Shown here one piece after another: positions 1 through 7,915 of a stretch of 18,461 nt of DNA (positions within the stretch are counted from its first letter, which is position 1; each line of letters starts with the position of its first letter). The stretch spans positions 1-18,461 of the forward strand of contig ML978398.1 in NCBI GenBank assembly GCA_010015745.1, written 5' to 3'. Both the position numbers and the translations under genes were made by a program. The notes beneath the pieces are model-generated. The model worked only from the letters and a program-made list of their open reading frames with translations, had not been told where the DNA came from and did no database searches. The stretch comes from Setomelanomma holmii (Eukaryota > Ascomycota > Dothideomycetes > Pleosporales > Phaeosphaeriaceae).

Positions 1-1322
1 CACTGGGCCAACGACTTCGTCAAACGTCGCCCTGAGCTCAGAGTCAGTTTTAATCGCAGGTACGATTACAAGAGAGCTCTCTGCGAAGATCCTGAGGCTG
101 TACGAGGCTGGTTCCGCCTTGTACAGAATACAAAGGCCAAGTACGGCATCCTTGATGAAGACTCGTACAACTTTAACGAGTCTGGCTTCATGATGGGCAT
201 GATAACGGTCGAAGCCGTAGTCACAGGCTCTGAGCGTCGAAAACGGCCGAAGACGGTACAGCAGGGTAATCGAGAGTGGATTACTGTCATCTAAGGCATC
301 AATGCGACTGGGTGGGCAATCCCACCCTTCGTCATCTTCCAGGGCAAGAACCACCTCTCCGCCTGGTACGAGGAGGAGAGCCTGCCCCCAGACTGGGCTA
401 TTGCCGTCTCTGAGAACGGCTGGACAACAAATGCGCTCGGTCTTGAGTGGTTGAAGCACTTTGACGCTCATACGAAAAAACGTACTGTAGGCACAGTACG
501 TTTACTCTTTATCGACGGCCACGAGAGCCACGACTCGCTCGACTTTCAGCAATACTGCAAGGACAACAACATCGTTACTCTCTGCATGCCTCCTCACTCA
601 TCACACCTCCTGCAGCGTCTTGAGGTGGGTTGTTTCTCGCCTTTGAAGAGGGCGTATGGGCGCCAAGCTGAGAACTTAATGCGCAATAGGATCAACCACA
701 TTACTAAACTTGAGTTCTTGCCCTGCTTTATTACTGCTTTCAAGGAGGCTATTACTGAAAGCAATATCCAGGGAAGCTTTCAAGGCGCTGGCTTGGTCCC
801 ACTTAACCCAGAGGCGGTGATATCGAAGATGGACGTCCGCCTTCGTACACCTACTCCACCTGCTTTGACGTTGCTGCCTGGGTGTCCAAAACACCAAGTA
901 ATTCCCTGGAATTTGGGTCGCAATCGACGCTAATTCGAGAGAGGATTTAAAGGCATGTAGATAGCTCGCCTTCCTCTATGGTTAACGCAGTTGAAAAGCT
1001 CGCCAAAGGCGCTGAGATGATGGCGCATTCCATGGTGTTGATGAGCAACCAAGTCAAGCAGCTTCAAGAGGCTAACAAGGCCGCCTCACGCCGTAAAGCA
1101 CGCAAGAGAAAGCGTATACAGGCAGAAGGGGTCCTTACAGCTGAAGAGGGCGTGCGCTTAACTACCTTGAAGGAGTTTACAGCGCGTAGTAATGGGAAGA
1201 AGGCGAAGAAGAGCGCGCGCGCTGAGGGCAGTGAGCTGACTCAAAGGCGCTGTGGACGCTGCGGCGAGGCCGGGCACAACCTGCGCACATGTAAACAAGA
1301 AGTAGAAATAGTCTCTAATTAA
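1..1322 (+). pseudogene. Fot1-like DDE transposase, disabled, 5' truncated by window
   Basis: DDE-type transposase of the pogo/Fot1 family, which cuts and pastes its element at TA sites. Frame 1 is open from base 1 to 933 except for TAA at 292-294. It begins in the CENP-B-type DNA-binding domain (HWANDFVKRRPEL) and continues into the catalytic domain. The first catalytic Asp is replaced by Asn (YNFNESGF, codon 175-177; the family has YNFDETGF). The second Asp is kept (LLFIDGHESH). The third position reads QRLEVGCF where the family has QPLDVGCF, so Glu replaces Asp. One base is missing near 880, after which the reading moves to the frame of 978-1322, with a second TAA at 948-950. The C-terminal part is lysine/arginine rich and ends in a zinc knuckle, CGRCGEAGHNLRTC (C-x2-C-x4-H-x4-C). 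Both stops fit CAA to TAA, and the Asp to Asn change fits TG to TA, all RIP-type. Not functional. Confidence 0.88.
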
Positions 1323-1421
1323 TGTAGAATACCGTACAGTACTATACAGGACTGTCTTCTACTGTTGTGTTGCGATTTCTACTGTAGGTAACAATAGATT
1401 TTGGTGGGGGCTTGGCAGAGT

Positions 1422-1455
1422 GGCCGACCCGACCGTATGGCCGACTCGACCGTCA
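1422..1455 (+). repeat. 17-bp tandem duplication inside the TIR of element A
   Basis: Two adjacent 17-bp units, GGCCGACCCGACCGTAT (1422-1438) and GGCCGACTCGACCGTCA (1439-1455), replace the single GATCAGCTCGCCCGTG-like stretch of the related TIR near 12468-12483. It lengthens the right terminal repeat. Confidence 0.7.
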
Positions 1456-1464
1456 AGTACGTTA

Positions 1465-1557
1465 TCTAGCTATCTATTTTTTGCTGGGAGCTTATTCGCT
1501 CGCCCGTGTCATAATTGAGATGGTGTTGGGCCTGCTACAGCTTCTAAGGCCTCTCTA
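1465..1557. other. Spacer between elements A and B, possible decayed TIR
   Basis: No gene. The stretch around 1478-1515 (TTTTTTGCTGGGAGCTT, later CGCTCGCCCGTG) resembles the family-A terminal repeat (ATTTTGGTGGGGGCTTGG, then AGCTCGCCCGTG) with gaps. It may be the remnant of a second end, but the match is loose. The left end expected for element B (GGTGGTAACTGGTATTTCG type) is not found here, so B seems to have lost that end. Confidence 0.35.
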
Positions 1558-3069
1558 CTACCCTGAGCTTGCGCAGCAGCACTCTTTTTGAAATTGCCTT
1601 AATAGAAGCCTTGAGGCTGCACCTCTTACCTTTTTGGGACGTTTTTTGGGCTTGTTGGAGTCGTTGCTGAGCTCTACGAGCAGCTGTTCGTGAGGCTTGA
1701 TCAGCAGCCTCATAAGCCTTCTCTGCCTGCCTTGAATCCTAGCCTTAGCCCTAACCTTGCGCCTTACTTCGATAGCATGAGTTTTAGTTTGCTTCTGCTT
1801 CTCTCGATCGCGAGCTATCTCAGCCTTTTGAAGTTGTTGTTGCTGCTGCTTAAGCTCCTGCTGCTGCTGACGATCACGTGCTTCCTTCACCCTCCTAGGA
1901 GACCAGAATACAGCTCCACCATGATACTGATCAGGCTGCTCAAAAGGCAGGGCCTTGCCTGGTTACCTGCGCAGTCCCTCGTTTGTAAGCGCTTGCCGGA
2001 GGCCTCGAGCCTCGTGTTCGAGGAGGCTTTTCTGGACTGAGATTCGGTAGATTGTTTGATTGAGCTTTGCGATCTTCCTCTGGTCTCTATCAGCCACCGC
2101 TCGATCGATGAGCTGCCTGATCTTCCTCCAATCAGAGACGCTTAAAGCTGAGGAGTCGCTATCGCTTGAGTTGAGTGAGGAGGATAAATCATAAGAAGGA
2201 TATTGTTCTGATCGCAGTACTCGATAGAATCCATGGCCATCGAGGATAAGTAATCGATAGCTCAATCGAGCCTTAGCCGTGGTAGAGCGATCAAACACCT
2301 GCTTGAGCCAGGCTAGGCCTATATCGTTGTTTCTCCATCCTGAAGGTGATGAGGCAAAGCGAGCTCGGTGGTCGTTAGGATCAAATTTTAAGTCAGCTAT
2401 CCTGTATAGACCCTGAGGCTGATTGATAGATGAGAGCTGGCTCAAGGTAAGATCCATCAGCACATATGCAGGCCAGCAGCGTTATCCACTCTCGTTTACC
2501 ATCCTGGATGTGAGCCTTAATTTTCCCCTCCTCTTACAGTCTCCTGCTGAATACCTGCTTTGAGCGACTAAGGACTCCTAGCATGAAGCCATTCTCATCC
2601 ATATTATATGTATGGCGAGGCTCGATGTTGTATTGGCTGAGCTTACTGCGCAGAAGCTCAAAGTGGAGGATATACTTTGACTGAGAGCCAGCCTGGTTGC
2701 GTGATCTATCGATTCCAGTTGCCCAGTGTGAGATGAGATGGACGTCGTAGCGCTGGATATATCGATCAACCCAGCCTTTTCCAAGCTCTCTATTCGCAGT
2801 ATCTGAGGCAAAGCGTCGTGTCATAGCTCGGGTAGCTGGTAAGCCTCGCTCGTTAAGCTGTTCGATATATCGCAGAAGCTCCTGCTCTTGGTGTGGGTGG
2901 AGCGCTTGTTGGTTTTGAGCCTTAGTATTGCGTGAGGCTGAAACGCGTTGGTGTCTCCGCGTGAGCGTAGATCGTACAGCATCATGATCTTGAGCAATTT
3001 GCGTCTAATTTTATTTTCTCCAGGTTCTAGCGATTCTATGGCTGCAAGCGCAGCCTCAATCGGCTTCAT
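1558..3069 (-). pseudogene. Pogo-like transposase B, decayed relic
   Basis: Reverse-strand relic of a CENP-B/DDE transposase related to the one at 3623-5512. It begins at ATG 3069 (MKPIEAALAAIESLEPGE), shifts frame near 3000, and then reads through the DNA-binding domain (LPATRAMTRRFASDT; GKGWVDRYIQRYDVHLISHW) to the first catalytic motif (HTYNMDENGFMLGV). A TAA stop lies at 2536-2534, and TGA replaces a Trp codon near 2412; another frameshift near 2400 leads into 2463-1963. That part holds the second catalytic motif (RLLILDGHG) but then lacks about 10 bases and the whole segment with the third Asp, joining directly to the later SVSDWRKIRQL helix. A final frameshift leads to the Gln/Lys/Arg-rich coiled-coil tail (1890-1558), recognisable from YHGGAVFWSP. 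Several frameshifts plus a catalytic deletion make it clearly dead, and older than element C. Confidence 0.8.
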
Positions 3070-3155
3070 ATTGGGTGAATTATACGGTGTTGAAGTTGGG
3101 GTAGCATTTTGATGAGGCGCGCGTTATGTCGGTCTGCGCATTACCGGTATTATGG

Positions 3156-3188
3156 TTCTCGAAATACCAGTTACCACCTGGATCAGGG
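3156..3188 (-). repeat. Right terminal repeat of element B
   Basis: GTTCTCGAAATACCAGTTAC followed by CACCTGGATCAGGG, then TA at 3189-3190. It is the inverse complement of the outer end of element C at 3437-3470 and of the end at 7171-7200, so these three reverse-strand elements share one TIR family. It lies about 90 bases beyond the start codon of transposase B, as expected for the 5' end of that element. Confidence 0.65.
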
Positions 3189-3190
3189 TA

Positions 3191-3434
3191 GGATCGGCTC
3201 GGTTTTGATGCACTACCACCGTATAAGCTCCAAATCTCGTGCAAATCTCCAGAATGCAAGGCCTTAGTACGATTAATTAATCGCCTTAGAAATCTATAGG
3301 TATTGACTCTTGCTTAGCGTGCAGAGGGGTGTGAAGGTTCACAGATTTGATGAGGGCGCTAAATCTTGAGGCCTTGGCTAAGCTTGGCGTGTATACGCAG
3401 GCAGTATAGGACGTACTCCTGCGCTGGATCGACC
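3191..3434. other. Spacer between elements B and C, no feature seen
   Basis: About 244 bases lying between the outward-facing ends of two elements. I see no gene, repeat or RNA structure. It may be original host sequence or an older relic. Confidence 0.5.
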
Positions 3435-3479
3435 TATGCCAGATCCATGTGGTAACTGGTATTTCGAAAAACACCCATA

Positions 3480-3522
3480 CCGTGGGCGATCGCGTAACGA
3501 GCCAAGTGGGGTGACGAGCCAC
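3480..3522 (+). repeat. Left subterminal inverted repeat of element C (43 bp)
   Basis: Exactly matches the reverse complement of 5576-5618. It contains the palindrome GCGATCGC and ends GTGGGGTGACGAGCCAC. The outer TIR that flanks it on each side is much less conserved. Confidence 0.9.
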
Positions 3523-3622
3523 CCAACACCATATGCCCACCCACAAAGATGGAGCTTTACAGTCACCCACAATAGATATTATCACGAGATTTTGTGGTGG
3601 AGTAGTAGAGTGATTCTTGCGA

Positions 3623-5512
3623 TCAATTTGCGCTAGAATACTTAGTAGGAAGCTTGACCTCGCGCCCGCTGGTGGTGGTTTTTGTTGGGAGTGGTGGTGC
3701 ACGCTCACCACCACTTCCACCACCTTTAGTAGGCTGCACAACCCGCGCACGCTTGTGCACACGCGCAGACTTTTGTGAGGCTGCTCTCCTGTCTCTTTGG
3801 GACAGTTGTAGAGATTTGTGGGTGGCTGCAGCCTCTCTTTCTTGTTGTTTCTTGCGCTTTGCTTCAGCCATCTCCGCAGCTTTCCTTTCCTTCTCCCTCT
3901 CTCTTTCTACCTTAGCTGCTTCCCGCGCCACACGCTTTTCTTCTGCTTCTTTTTGCTTGAGCAAGGCAGCTTGAGCTCTAAGGTCCTTCATCTCAGCTTT
4001 TTTGAGGTTCCTCTCTCGCTCCTCTCGTTTTCTTACTCTCTCGCAAAAGTTAGCCTCTCTGACCTTGCTGGGAGACCAGAGAACAGCACCACCATGATAC
4101 TCCTCGCGCTGCTGAAGATCAAGAGTCCTGCCATTCTTTTTTTGCTTCTTTTTGACCCCAAGAGACTGCCTTAAGCCCTTGTTCTCATAGTGTAAGAGGT
4201 CGTTTTCCACCTTAAGATGGTGGAGTGAGAGGGTTATTCTTTTTGCAGTTTTCTCATCCCCATCTTTGACTGCTTGCTCTACAACCAATCTCATCTTTTT
4301 CCAGTCGCTCTCAGCAAGTACGAGAGAGCTTCTAGGTTGTTCTTCCTCCTCTGGTGTCTTTGGGCGGAATCTTTTGAGGATGACGTCCCTCTCCATTGGC
4401 CACACCCCAGTGGCCTCAAAGGACTTTAGAATAAGCTTCTCTTGGAAGGAGGAAGTCCACGCAGTCCAGAACAAAGGGAAGAAGTCACATTTTTTAATAG
4501 AGAGAAGTCCTTGGCTGATGTGAAGGTGGGTAACTAGCTCCTTAGTATATGAGCTGGAGATTGGCTTAAACATCACCATATCGAGTGGCTGAAGGCTGTG
4601 GGTTGAATGAGGAGAAAAGATAGCAAGGAGGATCTTGTTCTGGTCGCAATAGTTGATGAAATCCATAGTCACATGACTCCCATGGCCATCCACAATAAGG
4701 AGCCGCCACTTTGAGCGTGCTTTCTTCTTCGTACAGCGGTTAAAAACCTGCTCAAGCCAGGCCAATCCTATGTCGTTATTCGTCGATCCAGAGGGTGATG
4801 AAGTGACAAAGATGTCGTGCTTTCTAAACTTAGTATCCTCCACCCAGGTTGATCGTATATTGCCTCTTTCGGCCTGAAAGATGAGGCCTGGCGGAAGAGG
4901 CTCTCCATCCGCGCAGATACCCGCCAAGAGAGTCACCCACTCACGAGAGCCATCTTGGAGAGATTCCCTAATCTCTTTGGTCTCCTACATCCTCTTAGAG
5001 AAGACTCTCTTCATCCTTGTTGTGACCCCAATCATGAAGCCCTTCTCATCCATATTATACGTGTGACGTGGCTCAATATTGTACTCAACCATCTTCTGAT
5101 GAAGGAGATCGAAGTACATGTTGTAGTCATCCTCAGAGTCAGCGTGGTGGCGTACAGCGTCCATCCCCGACGTCCACCGTGTGATGAGACAGTCCTTGTT
5201 TCTCTTCAAAAATCGACCCACCCAGCACTCTCCTTCAGGCTCTCCAGCGATCTCAGCAGCAAATCTGCGTATCATTTCACGCGTAGGAGGAAGCGCTCTC
5301 TTTGTTAGCCCTTCAATGTATTCCACAAGCTCTGCCTCTTGCTCTGGGTTGAGTTTCTGTTGGTTAGTGTTCTTAACTGCCATTGGAGCCTGAATGCCCT
5401 GGCATCTTCGCGCCAGCGTAGTTCGGTTTACATTAAACTTATCAGCACATTAGCGGTACGATAAATGTTCTCCTGGTTCTTGCGATTTCATTGCTGCAAC
5501 CGCTTTCTCCAT
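3623..5512 (-). pseudogene. Pogo-like transposase C, two in-frame stops
   Basis: A single reverse frame from ATG 5512 to the stop at 3623, about 630 codons, close to the usual length for fungal pogo-like transposases. Order: N-terminal psq-like helix-turn-helix (MEKAVAAMKSQEPGEHLSYR; NVNRTTLARRC), CENP-B-type domain (LPPTREMIRRFAAEIAGEP; CWVGRFLKRN), DDE domain with all three Asp residues in place (YNMDEKGFMIG; LLIVDGHGSH; HSLQPLDMVMFKP), and then a long Lys/Arg/Glu coiled coil with a basic tail ending LPTKYSSAN. The frame is broken only by TAA at 5452-5450 and TAG at 4987-4985; both fit C to T at CpA, the RIP pattern. Related to B (1558-3069) and D (7916-8639). Probably recently inactivated; it cannot make full-length protein without read-through. 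Confidence 0.9.
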
Positions 5513-5575
5513 AGCTGCTATAGTTGTGGAAAACCGCGTGTTGAAGTTAGTGTTGATTTCGTGTTATGATGTTCC

Positions 5576-5618
5576 GTGGCTCGTCACCCCACTTGGCTCG
5601 TTACGCGATCGCCCACGG
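5576..5618 (-). repeat. Right subterminal inverted repeat of element C (43 bp)
   Basis: GTGGCTCGTCACCCCACTTG onward to GCCCACGG, the perfect inverse of 3480-3522. It lies just upstream of the transposase start and may also belong to the promoter of that gene. Confidence 0.9.
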
Positions 5619-5840
5619 TACCGGTACTGTACGCCGGTGTTTTCCGAAATACCAACTGCCACCTCAAATCGGCTAGCTTGCTGCTCAAGAACATCAGCTC
5701 CCATAGTAATTTGTTAGTAAATCAATGCAACCACGCTTTCTTGCCGCCACTACGTATTTGAGGCTGTACTATCTGCTGCAATCGCCTATACTGACTTGTA
5801 TTTTGGTGTCGCAGTTTCCTCCACGTTCATACTCGCTGCG

Positions 5841-5990
5841 ATGCCTGGGACCGGCCATCGCTTACAGCCTGCTGTACTGCAAGCTATCCTTGATAGAATC
5901 GCTACAGGCGACTGCGACCGAGCTGTCTATAGATCTACTGGAGTCAGCCGGACGACGATAGCAAAGCTGAGGTTGAGCTTGAAGTACTGA
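5841..5990 (+). pseudogene. Helix-turn-helix fragment, Tc1/mariner-like transposase N-terminus
   Basis: Forward frame from ATG 5841 reads MPGTGHRLQPAVLQAILDRI, then DRAVYRSTGVSRTTIAKLRL and SLKY before TGA. The pattern of a long helix followed by a recognition helix in VSRTTI is typical of the homeodomain-like N-terminus of Tc1/mariner-type fungal transposases, in which the next residues are usually WG; here the Trp codon would be the TGA. No catalytic domain follows in any frame, so it is at most a terminal fragment. The opposite strand is also open across this stretch, which lowers certainty. Confidence 0.45.
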
Positions 5991-6082
5991 GGCGTACTGT
6001 CTTCAAAGCGCGCTAGTTGCCTCTCTGTTAGCGCAATCTAACAGCAATAAGGATAGTTCTCGCAATAGGTATCTGTACAGCG

Positions 6083-6999
6083 CTATCTATCCTAGATAGC
6101 AATAGCATGCCTGCTACCTGCTTGTTCAGCTGCTATTACACTAGCAAGTCTATCCTCTTGAATCACTGTTGCGGTGCGCCGGCAAGGACTGTCGACAACT
6201 GTTAGCGCTGGTAGCTGCTCCGCCAAAACTTCAGCCAAGATGAGCTCGAAATCGACGTTTACTGGATTGTTGGCATGGTTATCAACCTCTACAACAAGGC
6301 GCCGAAAGCTATCCTACGTCGCATGAACACTTCGCCGCAATCGCTTCATCGCGCGCTCGCGTTTGGCCTGCTTAGCTAGGTAAACAACAGCGCAAATAGA
6401 TAAGATCTTCGCTCTCTTCGGCCGTAGTTCTGCAACGATGTTATCTACCTATTGCTATAAGTTGTCAAACTGCAGCGAGTACAGCCTTACGCTGTGCTCG
6501 CTATCGGCAGCTTCAGGTAGAAAGTGCTTCTCATATCACCACTAAGGCAAGCCCTCCATCTAACGCGCAGTATAGGCTTAACCTCATCCGCTAGGGCTTG
6601 CGACGAGCGAGGCAGCCATAGAGTGCCTTTTTGACATCGGTACGCTGGCTCAACCTCATCCTCAACACCACCACCAGCGCCCTCGGCAGCAACCTCAAAT
6701 TCATCCTTAGGTAGCGGATCGCTATCTCCATCCTCAAAAGTATTCTTATCCTCGCCAACAATATCATTAGCTTGCGCGGAGGCAGCTGTTTGGGTAGCCT
6801 GCAGCTCAGGCTCGAACAACGGGCTTTGACGACGCGCTAGGCCAGTCGCTGGAGGCGACGGCAGCACCTCGCGACGGACACGCTTAGGCGTCAGATGGGT
6901 GGGATCTTGTCTGGTTGCCAGCGCTCTACGCTTCTATGAGGACAGATTGACGCCTTGATCAAATGGCAGCTTCGGCTTACGCTGGCGCTTGGGCGCCAT
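6083..6999 (-). pseudogene. Unrecognised gene destroyed by five TAG codons and a frameshift
   Basis: From ATG 6999 the reverse frame reads MAPKRQRKPKLPFDQGVNLS, meets TAG at 6936-6934, and continues through a basic stretch (HLTPKRVRREVLPSPP), an acidic low-complexity linker (EDGDSDPLPKDEFEVAAEG) and a more globular part (YRCQKGTLWLPRSSQAL; VKPILRVRWRACLSG). A one-base loss near 6537 moves it to the frame reading YEKHFLPEAADSEHSVRLYS, with further TAGs at 6457-6455, 6451-6449 and 6316-6314. It goes on through AKILSICAVVYLAKQAKRER and FELILAEVLAEQLPALTVVD to TAGs at 6094-6092 and 6085-6083, either of which could be the original end. About 300 codons. Every internal stop is TAG, as expected from CAG changed by RIP. 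RIP acts on repeated DNA, so it may belong to an undescribed multicopy element. I recognise no domain; the basic N-terminus suggests a nuclear protein. Confidence 0.6.
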
Positions 7000-7170
7000 C
7001 CCGACAATCGCTGGATTGGGCCTACAACAAGCTCAACACCAAGAAAACGCGATATACGAGCAATTTGGCGCACGGGAACAGCTTCGAGGGCTTTAAGAGG
7101 TGGGAAATGGCCTCTTCATTGATTTACTAACGTATTACTATGGGAGGTGATGTTCTTAGGCACGACGCTA

Positions 7171-7216
7171 ACTAGATCTGGGTGGCAGCTGGTATTTCGA
7201 AAAGGACAATAACTTA
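7171..7216 (+). repeat. Left terminal repeat of element D, cut by an insertion
   Basis: ACTAGATCTGGGTGGCAGCT followed by GGTATTTCGAAAAGGAC matches the outer ends of B and C, with TA at 7169-7170 before it. The 600-bp element at 7217-7816 begins right after it. If that insertion is removed, this end continues into 7819 onward and lies about 140 bases from the end of transposase D; in element C the distance is about 186, the difference being close to the length of the 43-bp subterminal repeat that D lacks. Confidence 0.55.
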
Positions 7217-7816
7217 ACGTACCTCGCGAGCGAGCTGATCACTCTGCCAAGCCTCCACCAAAATCTACTCTTGCTCACAGTTAAATCGCAATGCACCAAC
7301 CACCCAACAAGCTACCAGCTTCAAAGTAGGTCCGTATATAGCTTGCGCTTCAGGCTATCTAAGAAGATGTGAATCTCTCTCAACGATGTGCTGCAGCCAT
7401 TTATAGGGTCCCTCAAAGTACACTCAGTATCGCGACACGCTGGAACTCCCTTCCGACGCGGTTGCGCACCCAACTTAGCTAGTCTAACTACGACCGAAGA
7501 GGAGGTGATTGTCCAACATATACTTGACCTTGACAAGCGAGGACATCCACCGCGACTTGCTGCTGTGGAGGATATGGCCAATCTACTACGCAAGGAGTGT
7601 GGCCGACCTGAGCTTAAAGTCAAATTCCGTCGCAAGTACGACTACAAGCGAGCTTTTTACGATTGCGAAGTTATACAGGGCTGGCTTAAGCTTGTGGAGA
7701 ACATAAAGGCCAAGTACGGTATCCTTAACGAAGACACTGTTGAGGTCTGCTGGGGTGCGTTTTGAGAGTAGATTTTGGTGGCTTGGTAGAGTGATTAGCT
7801 CGCTCATGAGGTACGT
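7217..7816 (+). mobile_element. Internally deleted Fot1-like element, copy 1 (600 bp)
   Basis: Bounded by inverted repeats: ACGTACCTCGCGAGCGAGCT on the left and the inverse form ending GCTCATGAGGTACGT on the right, with TA on both sides (7215-7216 and 7817-7818). The interior keeps only the N-terminal third of a transposase related to element A and then jumps straight to the right TIR, so it is a non-autonomous deletion derivative that needed a transposase supplied in trans. Copy 2 lies inverted at 11889-12491 with the same deletion junction. It is inserted in the left end region of element D. Confidence 0.9.
7388..7765 (+). pseudogene. Fot1-like transposase N-terminal fragment, copy 1
   Basis: The recognisable part starts at LTTTEEEVIVQHILDLDKRG and runs through RPELKVKFRRKYDYKRAF and LVENIKAKYGILNEDT, the CENP-B-type DNA-binding domain seen in element A. 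About 13 residues found in relatives (the WxxNFVKR segment) are missing before RPEL. After LNEDT the reading enters unrelated sequence (VEVCWGAF) and stops at the TIR, so the catalytic domain is absent. The upstream psq-like helix (LSQRCAAAIYRVPQSTLS) is in another frame with a TAA before it, so the apparent start at 7388 is an artefact of the frameshift. Same sequence in copy 2, so the damage predates the duplication. Confidence 0.85.
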
Positions 7817-7915
7817 TACTCTAAATTAAGAATGACGCTGCAACACTACGTACAGTAGCTACTTTCACGAGATTTCGTGGTGTCCTAGTGATTAGAGCAT
7901 CGAAATCAATCTGTA

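Larger units (their letters stand above)
1..1462 (+). mobile_element. Fot1-like DNA transposon A, left part outside window
   Basis: Right portion of a Tc1-mariner superfamily (pogo/Fot1-like) element. The transposase reads forward from the window edge. The right terminal inverted repeat lies at about 1396-1462: it starts with AGATTTTGGTGGGGGCTTGG and ends CAAGTACGT, followed by TA at 1463-1464. The same terminal sequence in inverted form bounds the elements at 7217-7816 and 11889-12491, which fixes the end. TA is the usual target duplication of this superfamily; the left copy is outside the window. This TIR carries an extra 17-bp duplication (1422-1455) not seen in the other copies. Confidence 0.85.
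3437..5673 (-). mobile_element. Pogo-like DNA transposon C, nearly full length
   Basis: A 2.2-kb element with one reverse-strand transposase between inverted ends. The outer ends are GGTAACTGGTATTTCGAAAA on the left (from about 3437) and the diverged inverse GAAATACCAACTGCC on the right (to about 5673), with TA at 3435-3436 and 5674-5675 as the probable target duplication. Inside these, 3480-3522 and 5576-5618 are perfect inverted copies of a 43-bp sequence starting CCGTGGGCGATCGCGTAACG. The precise outer limits are uncertain by one or two bases because the two ends differ. Confidence 0.75.

Noticed and set aside
1690..2040. Leucine-rich forward open frame resembling a membrane protein
   Set aside because: It is the antisense of the Gln/Lys-rich coiled-coil tail of transposase B; CTG/CTT repeats opposite CAG/AAG give artificial leucine runs.
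3156..3470. Inverted pair of TIR-like sequences as a 310-bp MITE
   Set aside because: The orientation is wrong: the left copy is a right-end form and the right copy a left-end form, so they are the facing ends of elements B and C with a spacer between.
3818..4174. Hydrophobic forward open frames opposite element C
   Set aside because: Same artefact: antisense of the Lys/Glu/Arg-rich C-terminal coiled coil of transposase C, which has clear family motifs on the reverse strand.
3623..5512. Element C as an active transposase
   Set aside because: Catalytic residues are intact, but TAA at 5452-5450 and TAG at 4987-4985 interrupt the frame and neither sits in a plausible intron.
7321..7807. Open frames on the reverse strand of the deletion derivative (and 11898-12387 forward)
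   Set aside because: Shadows of the transposase fragment and TIR; they recur only because the two element copies are identical.
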